From positions 1 to 38,171 of the forward strand of contig DATHDS010000020.1 in assembly GCA_035318925.1 (NCBI GenBank): a stretch of DNA of 38,171 nucleotides, written 5' to 3'. Within the stretch, counting starts at the first letter, position 1. The number at the start of each line of letters is the position of its first letter. A program made the translations under genes and the position numbers. The notes beneath the pieces are model-generated. The model was not told the DNA's origin, searched no databases, and was given only the letters and a program-made list of their open reading frames with translations. Shown here piece by piece: positions 14,364 to 22,955 of the stretch. The stretch comes from VAXT01 sp035318925 (lineage in GTDB: Bacteria > Actinomycetota > Thermoleophilia > Gaiellales > Gaiellaceae).

Positions 14364-15706
14364 CTCGTCCCTCCGATCTCGAACGCGGCGATCTCGACCC
14401 CGGACGGGTCGGATCGCAGTTGATAGAGCGTGCTGCCGTGGAGGCGGAACCGGCTGAGCGACGCAGTCTCGGCCCACTCCGCGCGGTCGACGGCAAAGCT
14501 GCCGGCCAGACCGTCGGGCGCGAGCCGCAAGACGCGGAACACCGCCTGGTTCTCGTCCCAGACCCGGACGACGACGAGGAGGCCGTCACCGTACGGCTCC
14601 GCCAGCTGCACCTCGCCCAGGCTCGTCGAGCTGCGCACGAGCCAGCTCCCGACCACGTCGCCGCCTCGCACGAGGGCGAACCTGGCCTCCGCCGGCGACG
14701 CGCTGACGACGACCGCCTGGCCGCCGTCGACAGTCCGCGCCGCCTGTGCCCCTGAAAGCTGCTGCTCGGGCGCGAGCGGCGGCCGGCCGCGCCCTGTCGG
14801 CAGCCACATCTCCGACGGGTACGCGTGCACGAGCGGCCCGTCAGAGCCGACTCGGATCATGTCGCCGGTTGCCTCCCCCAGCGGGGTGCCCGCGATCAGA
14901 TCGCCGGCCGGGCTGAACGAGCGAACGACCGGTTGCGAGGCTCCGGCGTCGAGGACGTAGATCGTCCCGTCGCCGCCGACCGCAAGGTCACCTTCTCCGC
15001 CGGCGAAATCGATGGGCAGCTGCATCGAGGTGCCGTCCGGCCGCAATCTCGACAGCCGGTGGTTCACCTGGTCGAGCACGACGATGGAGCCGTCGGGAGC
15101 GACGTCGAATGCGGACGGCCCGATCCGTGACTGCTCCTGGCCGCTGTCGAGGCCGAGCGCCTGGGTGCCCTTGCCCCAGGTGAGCTCCGAGACGACCGAC
15201 GAGGGAGGGGTCGTCTCTCCGAAGCTCTCCGCTCCCAGATCGACCGTCGTCCAACTCCGAAGCGGCCAGACGTGCTGCGGGGCTGCGGCCGCCGCCTCTG
15301 GCAGCGTCGCGGTCTCGCCATGGCCGTTTTCGATCTCTGCGTAGTAGTCGAATCCGCCGTCGCCGACGGAGACCTCTGCGGACAGAAGCCCGTCGGGCTC
15401 GCGCTCCAGTGGCTGCTCGACGAAGCCGTTCGCCCCTGATGCGCGAACGAAGACGGAGCCTTTCGGCGAGCACGTCCCACCGGGCTCGTCCTTTGCCCCG
15501 CCGCAGACCACGTCGTAACGGAGCTCGATCGGCTCACTTGCGCGCGCGAGCAGAGGCGGCGTATGGAGAATCTCCCCGAACGAGTTGCTTTCCGCGCCCG
15601 CAGGCACGGGGCTGCTCGCCCCGACCACGTTGACGGTGAGGAGCGTCGCCCCCACCAGGCCCCCCAGGACGAAGCCCGCGAGAGGCCATCGCCATTTCTT
15701 CTTCAT
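14360..15706 (-). CDS. Secreted/membrane-anchored beta-propeller-like protein
   Basis: 448 residues from ATG 15706, with AGGAGGAGG upstream giving very strong initiation. KKKWRWPLAGFVLGGLVGATLLTVNVVGA is a signal anchor. An immunoglobulin-like ~100-residue part (ELRYDVVCGG ... FDYYAEIENGHGE) follows, then NHL/YVTN-like repeats such as AFDVAPDGSIVVLDQVNHRLSRLRPDG, DLAVGGDGTIYVLDAG and MIRVGSDGPLVHAYPSEMWLP. It probably binds or displays a ligand outside the cell; no enzyme motif is seen. It is co-transcribed and overlapping with the NlpC/P60-like gene, and could position or regulate that hydrolase (inference). Confidence 0.75.
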   Translation of the reverse strand: MKKKWRWPLAGFVLGGLVGATLLTVNVVGASSPVPAGAESNSFGEILHTPPLLARASEPIELRYDVVCGGAKDEPGGTCSPKGSVFVRASGANGFVEQPLEREPDGLLSAEVSVGDGGFDYYAEIENGHGETATLPEAAAAAPQHVWPLRSWTTVDLGAESFGETTPPSSVVSELTWGKGTQALGLDSGQEQSRIGPSAFDVAPDGSIVVLDQVNHRLSRLRPDGTSMQLPIDFAGGEGDLAVGGDGTIYVLDAGASQPVVRSFSPAGDLIAGTPLGEATGDMIRVGSDGPLVHAYPSEMWLPTGRGRPPLAPEQQLSGAQAARTVDGGQAVVVSASPAEARFALVRGGDVVGSWLVRSSTSLGEVQLAEPYGDGLLVVVRVWDENQAVFRVLRLAPDGLAGSFAVDRAEWAETASLSRFRLHGSTLYQLRSDPSGVEIAAFEIGGTR

Positions 15707-15753
15707 TCCTGCCTCCTCCTTGTTGTCTTCACAGGCAACATAGCGGGCAGGAA

Positions 15754-15769
15754 GTCACGCGTTCGTGAC
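15754..15769. promoter_or_regulatory. Inverted repeat upstream of the propeller/NlpC operon
   Basis: Arms GTCACG and CGTGAC with spacer CGTT, about 50 bp upstream of ATG 15706. A TATGTT -10-like hexamer lies between it and the gene on the minus strand. Candidate operator or -35 region; weak evidence. Confidence 0.3.
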
Positions 15770-15789
15770 GCGTCTGTGTCGAAACCGCG

Positions 15790-16707
15790 CTAGCGGGGGC
15801 CCTTGACCTTCAGTCGCAAGACGTCGGGCCGGTGGTAGTGCCCGGCCGGGTCGAACCGCTGCCGCTCGGCGAGCAGCACGGCCGGGTCGAGCTCGGCATA
15901 GAGCACGCCCTCCTCGTCGTACAGCGGCCCGGCCAGGTAGGAGCCGTCCGGGGCGAGGATTGCGCTTCCCCCGCGGCCGATGATGTCGAGCCCCTCGAGC
16001 TCGTCGTGCAGCGGAAAGTTTTCCGGATAGGACGAGGCGCGCTGGAAGTGCGCGGGCGCGACGACGAACGCGCGCGACTCGCGGGCGATATGGATGAGCG
16101 TCGACTGCCAGGCCTCGGAGTCGTCTGCCGTCGAGGCGATATAGATCTCGACCCCGGACTCGTAGAGCGCAAAGCGCGCGAGCGGCATGTAGTTCTCCCA
16201 GCAGATGAGCCCGCCGATCCGGCCCAGCTCGGTCGGAATCGCCCGCAGCCCGCCGCCGTCGCCCTGTCCCCAGACGAGCCGCTCGTGGTTCGTCGGCACG
16301 AGCTTCCGGTGACGAAGCGCAAGCCCGCCGTCGGGCCCGTGGTAGAGGAGCGTGTTGTAGAGCGTGCCGGGCCGTTCCGGGTCGATCTCGGTCACCCCCG
16401 TCACGATCCAGACGCCGTGCTCCCGGGCCGCCTCGCCGATCCGGTCCGCAGCCTCGCCGGGGACGGCCACTGCCTGCGCGGCCAGCTGCGCGAAAGCTTC
16501 CTTTGCCCGTCCGTCTCCCCAGCCGGCGAGCGCCTTCGCCCAGGTCGACGACGGGTACACCGGGATGAAGGCCTCCGGGAAGACGAGGAGCGAGGCTCCT
16601 TCGCCCGCGGCCTCGGCGGCGAGCGCGACGAGCTTGTCGACCGTCGCCTCGCGGTCGAGAATGACCGGCTCAGCCTGCACACAGGCGACTTTCACGGGCG
16701 CATCCAC
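15790..16707 (-). CDS. Nitrilase (carbon-nitrogen hydrolase family)
   Basis: 305 residues from GTG 16707. It shows the nitrilase catalytic triad: E45 (LVFPEAFIP), K135 (LRHRKLVPTNHERLVWGQG) and C169 (GGLICWENYMPLAR). The CWENYMPL context and overall length are those of branch-1 nitrilases (plant NIT/bacterial aliphatic or aryl-nitrilases), which turn nitriles into acids plus ammonia. Amidases of the superfamily have a different Cys context. A TAAGAT hexamer lies 6 nt before the start, so translation may be leaderless. No nitrile-producing neighbour (such as an aldoxime dehydratase) is seen. The 3' end is 83 bp upstream of the propeller operon on the same strand. Confidence 0.92.
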   Translation of the reverse strand: MDAPVKVACVQAEPVILDREATVDKLVALAAEAAGEGASLLVFPEAFIPVYPSSTWAKALAGWGDGRAKEAFAQLAAQAVAVPGEAADRIGEAAREHGVWIVTGVTEIDPERPGTLYNTLLYHGPDGGLALRHRKLVPTNHERLVWGQGDGGGLRAIPTELGRIGGLICWENYMPLARFALYESGVEIYIASTADDSEAWQSTLIHIARESRAFVVAPAHFQRASSYPENFPLHDELEGLDIIGRGGSAILAPDGSYLAGPLYDEEGVLYAELDPAVLLAERQRFDPAGHYHRPDVLRLKVKGPR

Positions 16708-16713
16708 GCCCTG

Positions 16714-16719
16714 ATCTTA
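16714..16719 (-). promoter_or_regulatory. -10 element (TAAGAT) for leaderless nitrilase mRNA
   Basis: TAAGAT on the minus strand ends 6 nt before GTG 16707, the spacing expected if transcription starts on the start codon. CAGGGC between them is too close to the GTG to act as a normal ribosome-binding site. No -35 is evident. Confidence 0.4.
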
Positions 16720-16724
16720 AGCCT

Positions 16725-19601
16725 CTACCGGATGCGCATCGTCAGCGAGCCGGCGGCAAAGCCCGCCTTCGTCGCGCTGAAGAGCAGCCGCCCGCGCTTC
16801 CGGGGGCGAACCCGAATGGTGACCCTACCGAGCCGGCTCGTGCGCCCCGACTTCGGGGCCATCCCGGCGCCGGAGACGCGCACTTTGGCGCCGGCAACGG
16901 CCTTCCCCAGCGGATCCGACACCGTGACCCGTACTCGGGTCCAGCGGCGGCGAGGAGCAGTTCGATTGACGGCCACGCGCAGTTGCTGAGCGATGTTGAT
17001 CCGCTGCGCCTGCGTCCAGTCGCCGACGTTGAAGGACTTGTCGCGGGCAGCCACGCGCCAATAGAACGAGCCGCCGTTGACGTAGTAGGGATGCACGAGC
17101 AGCGGCGCGTAGCTCGTGTTGTCCGTCGAGATGTCCTCGATCGTCGTGGAGAAATCGGGCCGATCCGAGATCTGGACGTCGAAGTCCTTGGCTCCGAGCT
17201 TCCAGTTCCAGGAAAGGAGCACGTGACTGCCTGAGACGCTAGTCGCCGACCCGCTCGGTTCGCTGAGCGTGCGCGTGAAGGGCACGTACGCCGACCATGG
17301 GCCCGTGACGAAGCCGGCGGTCTTCGGGAATTCGGCGCGAACCCGCCAGCGCCAGATGCCCGGGCCGAAGAGGTAGACGAAGGCGGTGGCAGGCATCCGC
17401 ATGTTGGCCCACTCCTGGTGTTGGCCGTCGGGCCCGTCCATCGAGAACGTATAGCCGGAAGCTCCTGTCACGTTCGACCACGTCCAGGCCGGGGTGAAGT
17501 CACCACTCGTCGCGTTGCCAGCGGACGGCGTCGGCGTCGGGAGCCGGCGCTGGAACGTGCGCACGGGCGACCAGTTGAGCCCGATCAGGTTCTCGTCATC
17601 GGCGCGCACACGCCAGTACAGGGTCGTGTCCGCCGGATGGGTTGTGAAGGGCGTGTACGAAGTGGCGGCGGTCGTCACATCCTCGATCGGCGCGGCGAAG
17701 GTCGGCTCCTGGGCTACCTGGAAGCGGTAGCGCCGCGCGCCGTCGACCTGCGTCCAGCGAAAGACCGGCTGGACTGTCAGTAGCGCGCCGTTGGCAGGAG
17801 AGATCGCTGCCGGTGGAATCGACTGCTTCTGGAAGTTCGACGCGGCCGCCATCAACGGGTCGCCCGTGGCGCCGCTGCCGTTGAAGTTGACGGCCGGCAG
17901 GACCGCCCAGTAGAAGAGCGTCGTCTCGTCGGAGTAGGTCGTCGGCCGTTGCGAGTTGCGCGGCGAGTACGCCGGGACCTGCGTGAAGGCGTAGTCGACG
18001 ATGTTGCTGAAGTTCGCGTCCTTCGAGACGATTACGAAATAGCTCTGGTGCCCGGAGAGAGGCCGCCACGTGATGAGCGGCGTCAGGCGAGTGAGCGTTC
18101 CGTGGGCCGGCAGGACGTAGTCGTCAGCGCCCAGGTAACCGGCGTTGCATGAGGGGGTGCAGGCCCCGCCGGCGGGATAGCCCGCCCACTGGAAGGCTGC
18201 GCCGGTTCCGTCGTCGAGGTAGGTGAAGTCGCCGTAGACCTCCTGCAGCGACGTGTCGCGCTCGCCGCGCGCCCGCACTCGAGCGCAGTACTGCTTGTTG
18301 AGCTGGAGAGCGACGGTGTCGTTGGCGACGGGCGTTGCGTCGGGGTACGGCTTGATGTTGTTCCAGCCCGACCCGAGCGGCGTCCACGACGGGACCGAGG
18401 TCGTCACGCGCCACGCGTCGATGGCGCCCCACTGGCAGATGGCGGCGGTGTACGGGGCAACCTCGACGAGGTAGCTCGACGCGCCCGGCACGGTGTCCCA
18501 CTTGAGGATCGGGACGGTCGTCTGGTAGCCCGCGGTGCCGAGGTCGACATCGGTGCCCGGATCCGCGAGATTGTCGCGCATGTGAAGGTTCTTGATGCTC
18601 GGCGCCGTCACCGGCGGCACCTTGTCGAAGGTCTTGATGAAGTTCGGCCCGAGGTTCCAGACGCCGGCGTTGCCGGCCGCGTCGACTGCGCGCACCCGCC
18701 AGTAGTAGGTGTTGTCGCGGAACACGACGGTGGGCGCGAGCGACGTGGAGATCGTCAGCTGCGTGCAGCAGACCTTCGAGCCGGGAGCGAAGTCGCTCGA
18801 CGAGTTGACCTCGACCTCGTACTTCGTCGCGCCCGGTACGGCCGGCCACGAGAACTGCGGGTCGAAGAACTCGGTGGCGGCAACGAGATCCGTCACCACG
18901 GGGGCTGTCACGGACGGCCAGGAGTAGTTGAAGGACGAGACCGGCGATGCTGTGCCGCGGTTTCCCTCAGAGTCGACGGGAACGACGTTCCAGTAGTACG
19001 TTCCCGAGGGCAGCAGCGTGAAGCTCGGCACATAGTTCGTCGCCCAGGTCTCGACCGGGTCTCCGTTGTTCTGGACGATGTTCGCGAGGCCGGGGTCGCT
19101 CGCGAGCGAGAACATGTAGCTGGCGGCATAGGGGACCGGCGACCAGCCGAGGGAGATCGGTGAGGTGGGGAACGTGAACGGGGAGCCTGTGGGCGGCACC
19201 TGCGAGGCCGGCACGGCCCGCCACGACTTGATCAGCGAGCGCGGGTTCGACCACGGCGAGGCGGCGCCGCTCTTGGTCGTCGCCCGTACTCGCCACCAGT
19301 ACCTGCCGTTCGGAAGCGTCTTCTTGAGCGTCGCGCGTGTGTTGCGCGTGGCGAAGCTGCCCTCGCCGCGGCCCAGCACCGGCGAGTTGAAGTTCTGGTC
19401 GGCGGCGACCTGGAACTCGTAGCTGTCGGCGCCGGGGACGGGGCTCCAGGCAAACGCAGGCAGGGTCTGGACCGTCGCGGCCGAGCCCGGATCGAGCAGG
19501 ACCGGCGCGGTCAGGGCGGCGCGCGCGGGTGTGGCGACGGCGAGCGCGGCTGCGACGAGCGCGGCGAGGACGAGGAGGATTTTTCGTTGGTCGGCGGCCA
19601 T
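16725..19601 (-). CDS. Large secreted FN3-like repeat protein
   Basis: 958 residues. The signal peptide is KILLVLAALVAAALAVATPARA. About eight fibronectin-III-like repeats follow, each with W..VPGA..Y.(F/V).V, an acidic D..F, and a YYWRVRA.D..GN...W end strand. The repeats are divergent, 85-130 residues each. The last ~90 residues form a separate basic Ig-like/carboxypeptidase-regulatory-like domain (RVTVSDPLGKAVAGAKVRVSGAGM ... ATKAGFAAGSL). No catalytic domain is seen. The role is probably adhesion, surface coat or polysaccharide binding. The stop is only 17 nt from the nitrilase start on the same strand. Confidence 0.82.
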   Translation of the reverse strand: MAADQRKILLVLAALVAAALAVATPARAALTAPVLLDPGSAATVQTLPAFAWSPVPGADSYEFQVAADQNFNSPVLGRGEGSFATRNTRATLKKTLPNGRYWWRVRATTKSGAASPWSNPRSLIKSWRAVPASQVPPTGSPFTFPTSPISLGWSPVPYAASYMFSLASDPGLANIVQNNGDPVETWATNYVPSFTLLPSGTYYWNVVPVDSEGNRGTASPVSSFNYSWPSVTAPVVTDLVAATEFFDPQFSWPAVPGATKYEVEVNSSSDFAPGSKVCCTQLTISTSLAPTVVFRDNTYYWRVRAVDAAGNAGVWNLGPNFIKTFDKVPPVTAPSIKNLHMRDNLADPGTDVDLGTAGYQTTVPILKWDTVPGASSYLVEVAPYTAAICQWGAIDAWRVTTSVPSWTPLGSGWNNIKPYPDATPVANDTVALQLNKQYCARVRARGERDTSLQEVYGDFTYLDDGTGAAFQWAGYPAGGACTPSCNAGYLGADDYVLPAHGTLTRLTPLITWRPLSGHQSYFVIVSKDANFSNIVDYAFTQVPAYSPRNSQRPTTYSDETTLFYWAVLPAVNFNGSGATGDPLMAAASNFQKQSIPPAAISPANGALLTVQPVFRWTQVDGARRYRFQVAQEPTFAAPIEDVTTAATSYTPFTTHPADTTLYWRVRADDENLIGLNWSPVRTFQRRLPTPTPSAGNATSGDFTPAWTWSNVTGASGYTFSMDGPDGQHQEWANMRMPATAFVYLFGPGIWRWRVRAEFPKTAGFVTGPWSAYVPFTRTLSEPSGSATSVSGSHVLLSWNWKLGAKDFDVQISDRPDFSTTIEDISTDNTSYAPLLVHPYYVNGGSFYWRVAARDKSFNVGDWTQAQRINIAQQLRVAVNRTAPRRRWTRVRVTVSDPLGKAVAGAKVRVSGAGMAPKSGRTSRLGRVTIRVRPRKRGRLLFSATKAGFAAGSLTMRIR

Positions 19602-19615
19602 GTGCTGGGAGTGAG

Positions 19616-19855
19616 TCAGGCCGCTGACTCGCCTGAACCATCGTCAGTGGCGCCGGGCTGCCAATCCCTCGCGTGAGGGGGATTCTCGGTGGGGGCGTGT
19701 GGAGGACCGAGCTTCGGCTCTGCTTCGGGCTTCTCGCGGTTGAGCCTTTTCCTCAGTTCGTCGAGGAAACGGGCCGTCTCCATGCGGAGATCGTCCGAGA
19801 CGAACTGCCCCGGAGGCGTCGACTCGGGCTTCGGATGCTTCTGGTCGTCGGCCAT
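19616..19855 (-). CDS. Small charged protein, unknown
   Basis: 79 residues from ATG 19855, with GAGG close upstream; GTG 19876 would add seven residues but lacks a ribosome-binding site. It is hydrophilic, with a central helical segment DLRMETARFLDELRKRLNREK and Pro-rich flanks. It lies 14 nt upstream of the FN3-repeat gene and is probably co-transcribed. No family is recognised. Confidence 0.5.
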   Translation of the reverse strand: MADDQKHPKPESTPPGQFVSDDLRMETARFLDELRKRLNREKPEAEPKLGPPHAPTENPPHARDWQPGATDDGSGESAA

Positions 19856-19930
19856 GCGCCTCAATGAGAGAGACACCGCGGGCCGGCGGGGCTTGCGCCG
19901 GACGTCTTGGATTTTCCCGCTCTTTGCGAG

Positions 19931-20893
19931 CTACCAGACGGTGAGGGCGACTCCCCGAGCAGCGCTCGCCGGCTTGACCGAGGCGAGGCGATGCAGCTTG
20001 AGGTTGAACTCAGTGACCTGCCCCGTCAGCAACGAGGTCGTGACGACCAGGCCGCCGATGGACGAGAGGTTGAAGGAGCCGTGCGGGGTCTCCGCGGAGG
20101 CAATGATTCGTCCGGTGCGCGGGTCGACCTTGACGAGACGATTGCTGTAGCCGCTCGTGATGAACGCGGCGCCGCACTTGACGGCGCCGCATACGGAAAA
20201 TGCGACATGCTGCGGGCCCGCCCCCACTCGAATCCGAAAGACCGAGACCCCGGTTCGAGCACTCAAGACGTAAACCGAGTCGCCGACATCCGACGTGACC
20301 CAGACCCGGCCCTGCGGGCCGAAGGTCAGGTCATGGGCGATGAAGCCGGGGGAAAAGCGGCGCAAGAGACGAGGCCGGCTCGGGTCTGAGAGGCCGACGA
20401 TCGCGATCTCGCGCGCGTGCTCGCCGAGTGCGATCCAGAGCCTGTGACCGTTCGGGCCGACGGCCAGGTGGTGGGCGCCTGAGCCGACGTAGATGCGGTC
20501 AACGATTCGCCTCTGCTCGAGGTCGATCACGGTCAAGACACCGCGCGCGTCGTCGGTCACGTATGCCCACGTCCCCGAAGGGTGGATCGCTGCCAGATGC
20601 GGGGATCCGAAACCGCGGAAGACTTTGACGATTTTCAGCGTCCGCGCGTCCACAAGCGTGACCGCGCCGGCTCGAGGGCTCACGACCACGGCCATTCTCG
20701 TCGGCCCCACAGCGACGTTCTGCGGGTCGGCGGGGAGTCGGACGCGTCTCCGGACCTTCCCCGATGGCAACACGACGGCGAAGAGCATGTTCTGCTGCTC
20801 AGCGGTGACGAGCGCGACCGGCGTCCCGCCCGTCGTGCCCCCCGATGCGGAAGAGACGAGCAGGAGGCTCGCGGTCAGGATCGCCCACCTCAT
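19931..20893 (-). CDS. Secreted YncE-like (YVTN) beta-propeller protein
   Basis: 320 residues from ATG 20891-20893. The signal peptide is MRWAILTASLLLVSSASGG. Repeated blades of the YVTN/YncE type are visible: PQNVAVGPTRMAVVVSPRAGAVTLVDARTLKIV, HLAAIHPSGTWAYVTDDARGVLTVIDLEQRRIV, HHLAVGPNGHRLWIAL and AHDLTFGPQGRVWVTSD. Two Cys residues (VCGAVKCG) could form a disulfide. YncE-type proteins are extracytoplasmic and their ligands are mostly unknown (DNA, lipids or redox partners have been proposed). It is divergent from the dehydrogenase gene, with 48 bp between starts. Confidence 0.8.
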   Translation of the reverse strand: MRWAILTASLLLVSSASGGTTGGTPVALVTAEQQNMLFAVVLPSGKVRRRVRLPADPQNVAVGPTRMAVVVSPRAGAVTLVDARTLKIVKVFRGFGSPHLAAIHPSGTWAYVTDDARGVLTVIDLEQRRIVDRIYVGSGAHHLAVGPNGHRLWIALGEHAREIAIVGLSDPSRPRLLRRFSPGFIAHDLTFGPQGRVWVTSDVGDSVYVLSARTGVSVFRIRVGAGPQHVAFSVCGAVKCGAAFITSGYSNRLVKVDPRTGRIIASAETPHGSFNLSSIGGLVVTTSLLTGQVTEFNLKLHRLASVKPASAARGVALTVW

Positions 20894-20941
20894 GCCCCTT
20901 CTACGAAGCGAAGCCTGCACGAGGTCCGGGAAGATCAGCCT

Positions 20942-21706
20942 GTGACCCGAGTCGGCCTCCTTTTTCCCGGTGAGATGGGCGTTCTCGTCGGCGCCGCGGT
21001 GCAGGGCGACGTGCTGTGGGCGAGCGAGGGGCGAAGCGAGGCGACGAGGGAGCGCGCGGAGAAAGCGGGGTTCCAGGACGTCGGCTCCGTGGCCGAGCTC
21101 GTCGCCCAGAGCGAGATCGTCCTCAGCATCTGCCCGCCCGCGCTCGCCGAGGACGTCGTCGCCGAGGTCTTCGGCGCCGGGTTCGACGGGCTCTTCGTCG
21201 AGGCGAACGCGATCGCGCCCGCGCGCGTGGAGCGGATCGCGCAGTCGGGCCGCTGCGTCGACGGCTCGATCATCGCCCGCACGGGGGTCAACCTCTACCT
21301 CTCGGGCGCAGCCGACGACGTGGCCGAGGTGGCCGCGCTCTTTCCGAACGGGGACGTGACCGCGATCCCGCTCGAGGGCGGAATCGGCGCGGCCTCCGCC
21401 CTGAAGATGGCTTTCGGCGGCTGGAACAAGATCGGCGTCGCGCTCGCCGCGCAGGCGTACGCGATCGCGCGCGCCTACGGCGTCGACGACGCGCTCGCGG
21501 CTGAAGGCGTCGAGAGCCAGGGGATCGTCCGCGGTTCCAGGCGGGCCTGGCGCTGGGCGCCGGAGATGGAGGAGGTGGCCGACACCGCCGCGTCGCTCGG
21601 GCTCCCCGACGGCATGGGCCGCGCGGCCGCAGAGCTCTTCCGGCGCTGGGAGGCACATCGCGACCAGCCGGCCGAGCTCGAGCGGCTGCTCGAGGACCTC
21701 ACCTAG
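20942..21706 (+). CDS. 6-phosphogluconate/3-hydroxyisobutyrate dehydrogenase-like protein with DUF1932 C-terminus
   Basis: 254 residues from GTG 20942. The N-terminal Rossmann domain has a GxxxxG-type nucleotide loop (GLLFPGEMGVLVG) and the strand/helix order of beta-hydroxyacid dehydrogenases. The C-terminal domain GGIGAASALKMAFGGWNKIGVALAAQAYAIARAYGV matches DUF1932, where the Lys of SALKM is the expected catalytic residue. The substrate is unknown; family members reduce or oxidise 3-hydroxyacids. The GTG start follows a 48-bp divergent gap. The stop overlaps the convergent MFS gene stop by 4 nt. Confidence 0.82.
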   Translation: MTRVGLLFPGEMGVLVGAAVQGDVLWASEGRSEATRERAEKAGFQDVGSVAELVAQSEIVLSICPPALAEDVVAEVFGAGFDGLFVEANAIAPARVERIAQSGRCVDGSIIARTGVNLYLSGAADDVAEVAALFPNGDVTAIPLEGGIGAASALKMAFGGWNKIGVALAAQAYAIARAYGVDDALAAEGVESQGIVRGSRRAWRWAPEMEEVADTAASLGLPDGMGRAAAELFRRWEAHRDQPAELERLLEDLT

Positions 21707-22932
21707 GAGGTACGGCGCGAGATCGTCCGCACGTCGCGGACGAGGAGGACGGCGAGCGTGGCGGTCAGGCTGATCGCGGCGGCGCCCAGGATCGTCGGTC
21801 TTGTGCCGAAGACCTCGGAGGCGGGACCGGCGACAGCGAGGCCGAGCGGGATCAGGACGAACGAGCCCAACGCGTCGTACGAAGAGACCCGCGAGAGCTT
21901 CTTCGTCGGGATCTCCTGCTGCATCGCCGTGTCCCAGAGGATCCCGAACGTCTCCTGGCCGATGCCTGCGACCGTTGCCAGGGCGATCAGTCCGACTAGC
22001 GGCAGCGGGCCGGCCAACCCCAGCGTGAAGGGGATCGTGATCAGGACGCCGAGCGTGGCCACGAGCAAGATCCGGCGCGGCCGCAGGCGAAGGAGGAGCA
22101 GCCCGCCTGCCACGAGGCCGAGCGACTGAGCGGTCAGAATCAGACCCCAGGCCGCGGCGCCGCCAAGATGATCCTTGGCGATCGCCGGCCCCAGAACGCC
22201 TGAGACGCCGAGCTCGACCGCGTTGACGAACCCGAATTGAAGGACGATCGACCACAGCCAGGGGCGGGAGCTGAACTCACGCCACCCTTCGACCAGCTCT
22301 GCAAGGAAGTTCGATGCTTCCATCCGGAGCGCGGACGGGAGCCGAATCAGCGCGGTGAAGAGGGCCGCGAGGAAGAAGGTGGCTGCGTCGACGGCGATCC
22401 CGATGCCGGGGCTCGTCGCGGCAACGACGAGGCCGCCGAGGGCGGCGCCGGCGATGTAGCTCCCGTTCGTCCCGAGGCGGAGGATCGCATTCGCGCTCTG
22501 AAGCAGCGGTTTCGGAACTGTCTGCGGGATGATGCCCGTGGCAGCCGGGAAGAAGAACGCCGAGCTCATGCCGTTCACCGCTGCGAGGGCCATCAGGTGC
22601 CAGATTTGGGCGTGGCCGGAGAGCAGGAGAAACGCGATGGCGCCCTGGCTGGCGCCGCTGACGAGGTTCGAGGTCACCATCACGAGGTGCCGCGGCAGCC
22701 GGTCGGCCCAGATGCCGCCGACGAGGAGGAAGATCACCTGCGGGATCGACCGCGCGGCCAGCACGTAGCCGAGGTCTGCTTTCGAGCCGGTCAGTTCGAG
22801 GACAGCGAACGCGAGCGCAACGTTCGCGAACGCATTGCCGATGAACGACGTCGTCCGGCCGAGGAAGAGGAGCCGGAACGGCCGCAGGCCCAGCGGGCCG
22901 GCGCGGAGGTCTGAGAAGAGCCGGCGGATCAT
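21703..22932 (-). CDS. MFS transporter (EntS-like)
   Basis: 409 residues and about 12 membrane segments. The N-terminal part FRLLFLGRTTSFIGNAFANVALAFAVLELTGSKADLGYVLAARSIPQVIFLLVGGIWADRLPR carries the MFS loop 2-3 signature (GGxxADRxxR) typical of the EntS/MFS_3 exporter group. The C-terminal half repeats the fold. The likely role is proton-driven export of a small molecule; substrate unknown. The ATG at 22932 lies 24 bases downstream of the endonuclease frame's stop and 32 nt from the tRNA 3' end, all on the same strand. Confidence 0.85.
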   Translation of the reverse strand: MIRRLFSDLRAGPLGLRPFRLLFLGRTTSFIGNAFANVALAFAVLELTGSKADLGYVLAARSIPQVIFLLVGGIWADRLPRHLVMVTSNLVSGASQGAIAFLLLSGHAQIWHLMALAAVNGMSSAFFFPAATGIIPQTVPKPLLQSANAILRLGTNGSYIAGAALGGLVVAATSPGIGIAVDAATFFLAALFTALIRLPSALRMEASNFLAELVEGWREFSSRPWLWSIVLQFGFVNAVELGVSGVLGPAIAKDHLGGAAAWGLILTAQSLGLVAGGLLLLRLRPRRILLVATLGVLITIPFTLGLAGPLPLVGLIALATVAGIGQETFGILWDTAMQQEIPTKKLSRVSSYDALGSFVLIPLGLAVAGPASEVFGTRPTILGAAAISLTATLAVLLVRDVRTISRRTS

Positions 22933-22955
22933 CGGGGATCATCTCCGATGCGGCC

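Noticed and set aside
19931..22255. 774-aa minus-strand frame joining the propeller protein to upstream sequence
   Set aside because: The upstream 454 residues are antisense to the dehydrogenase and a shadow of the MFS gene; the signal peptide begins at ATG 20893.
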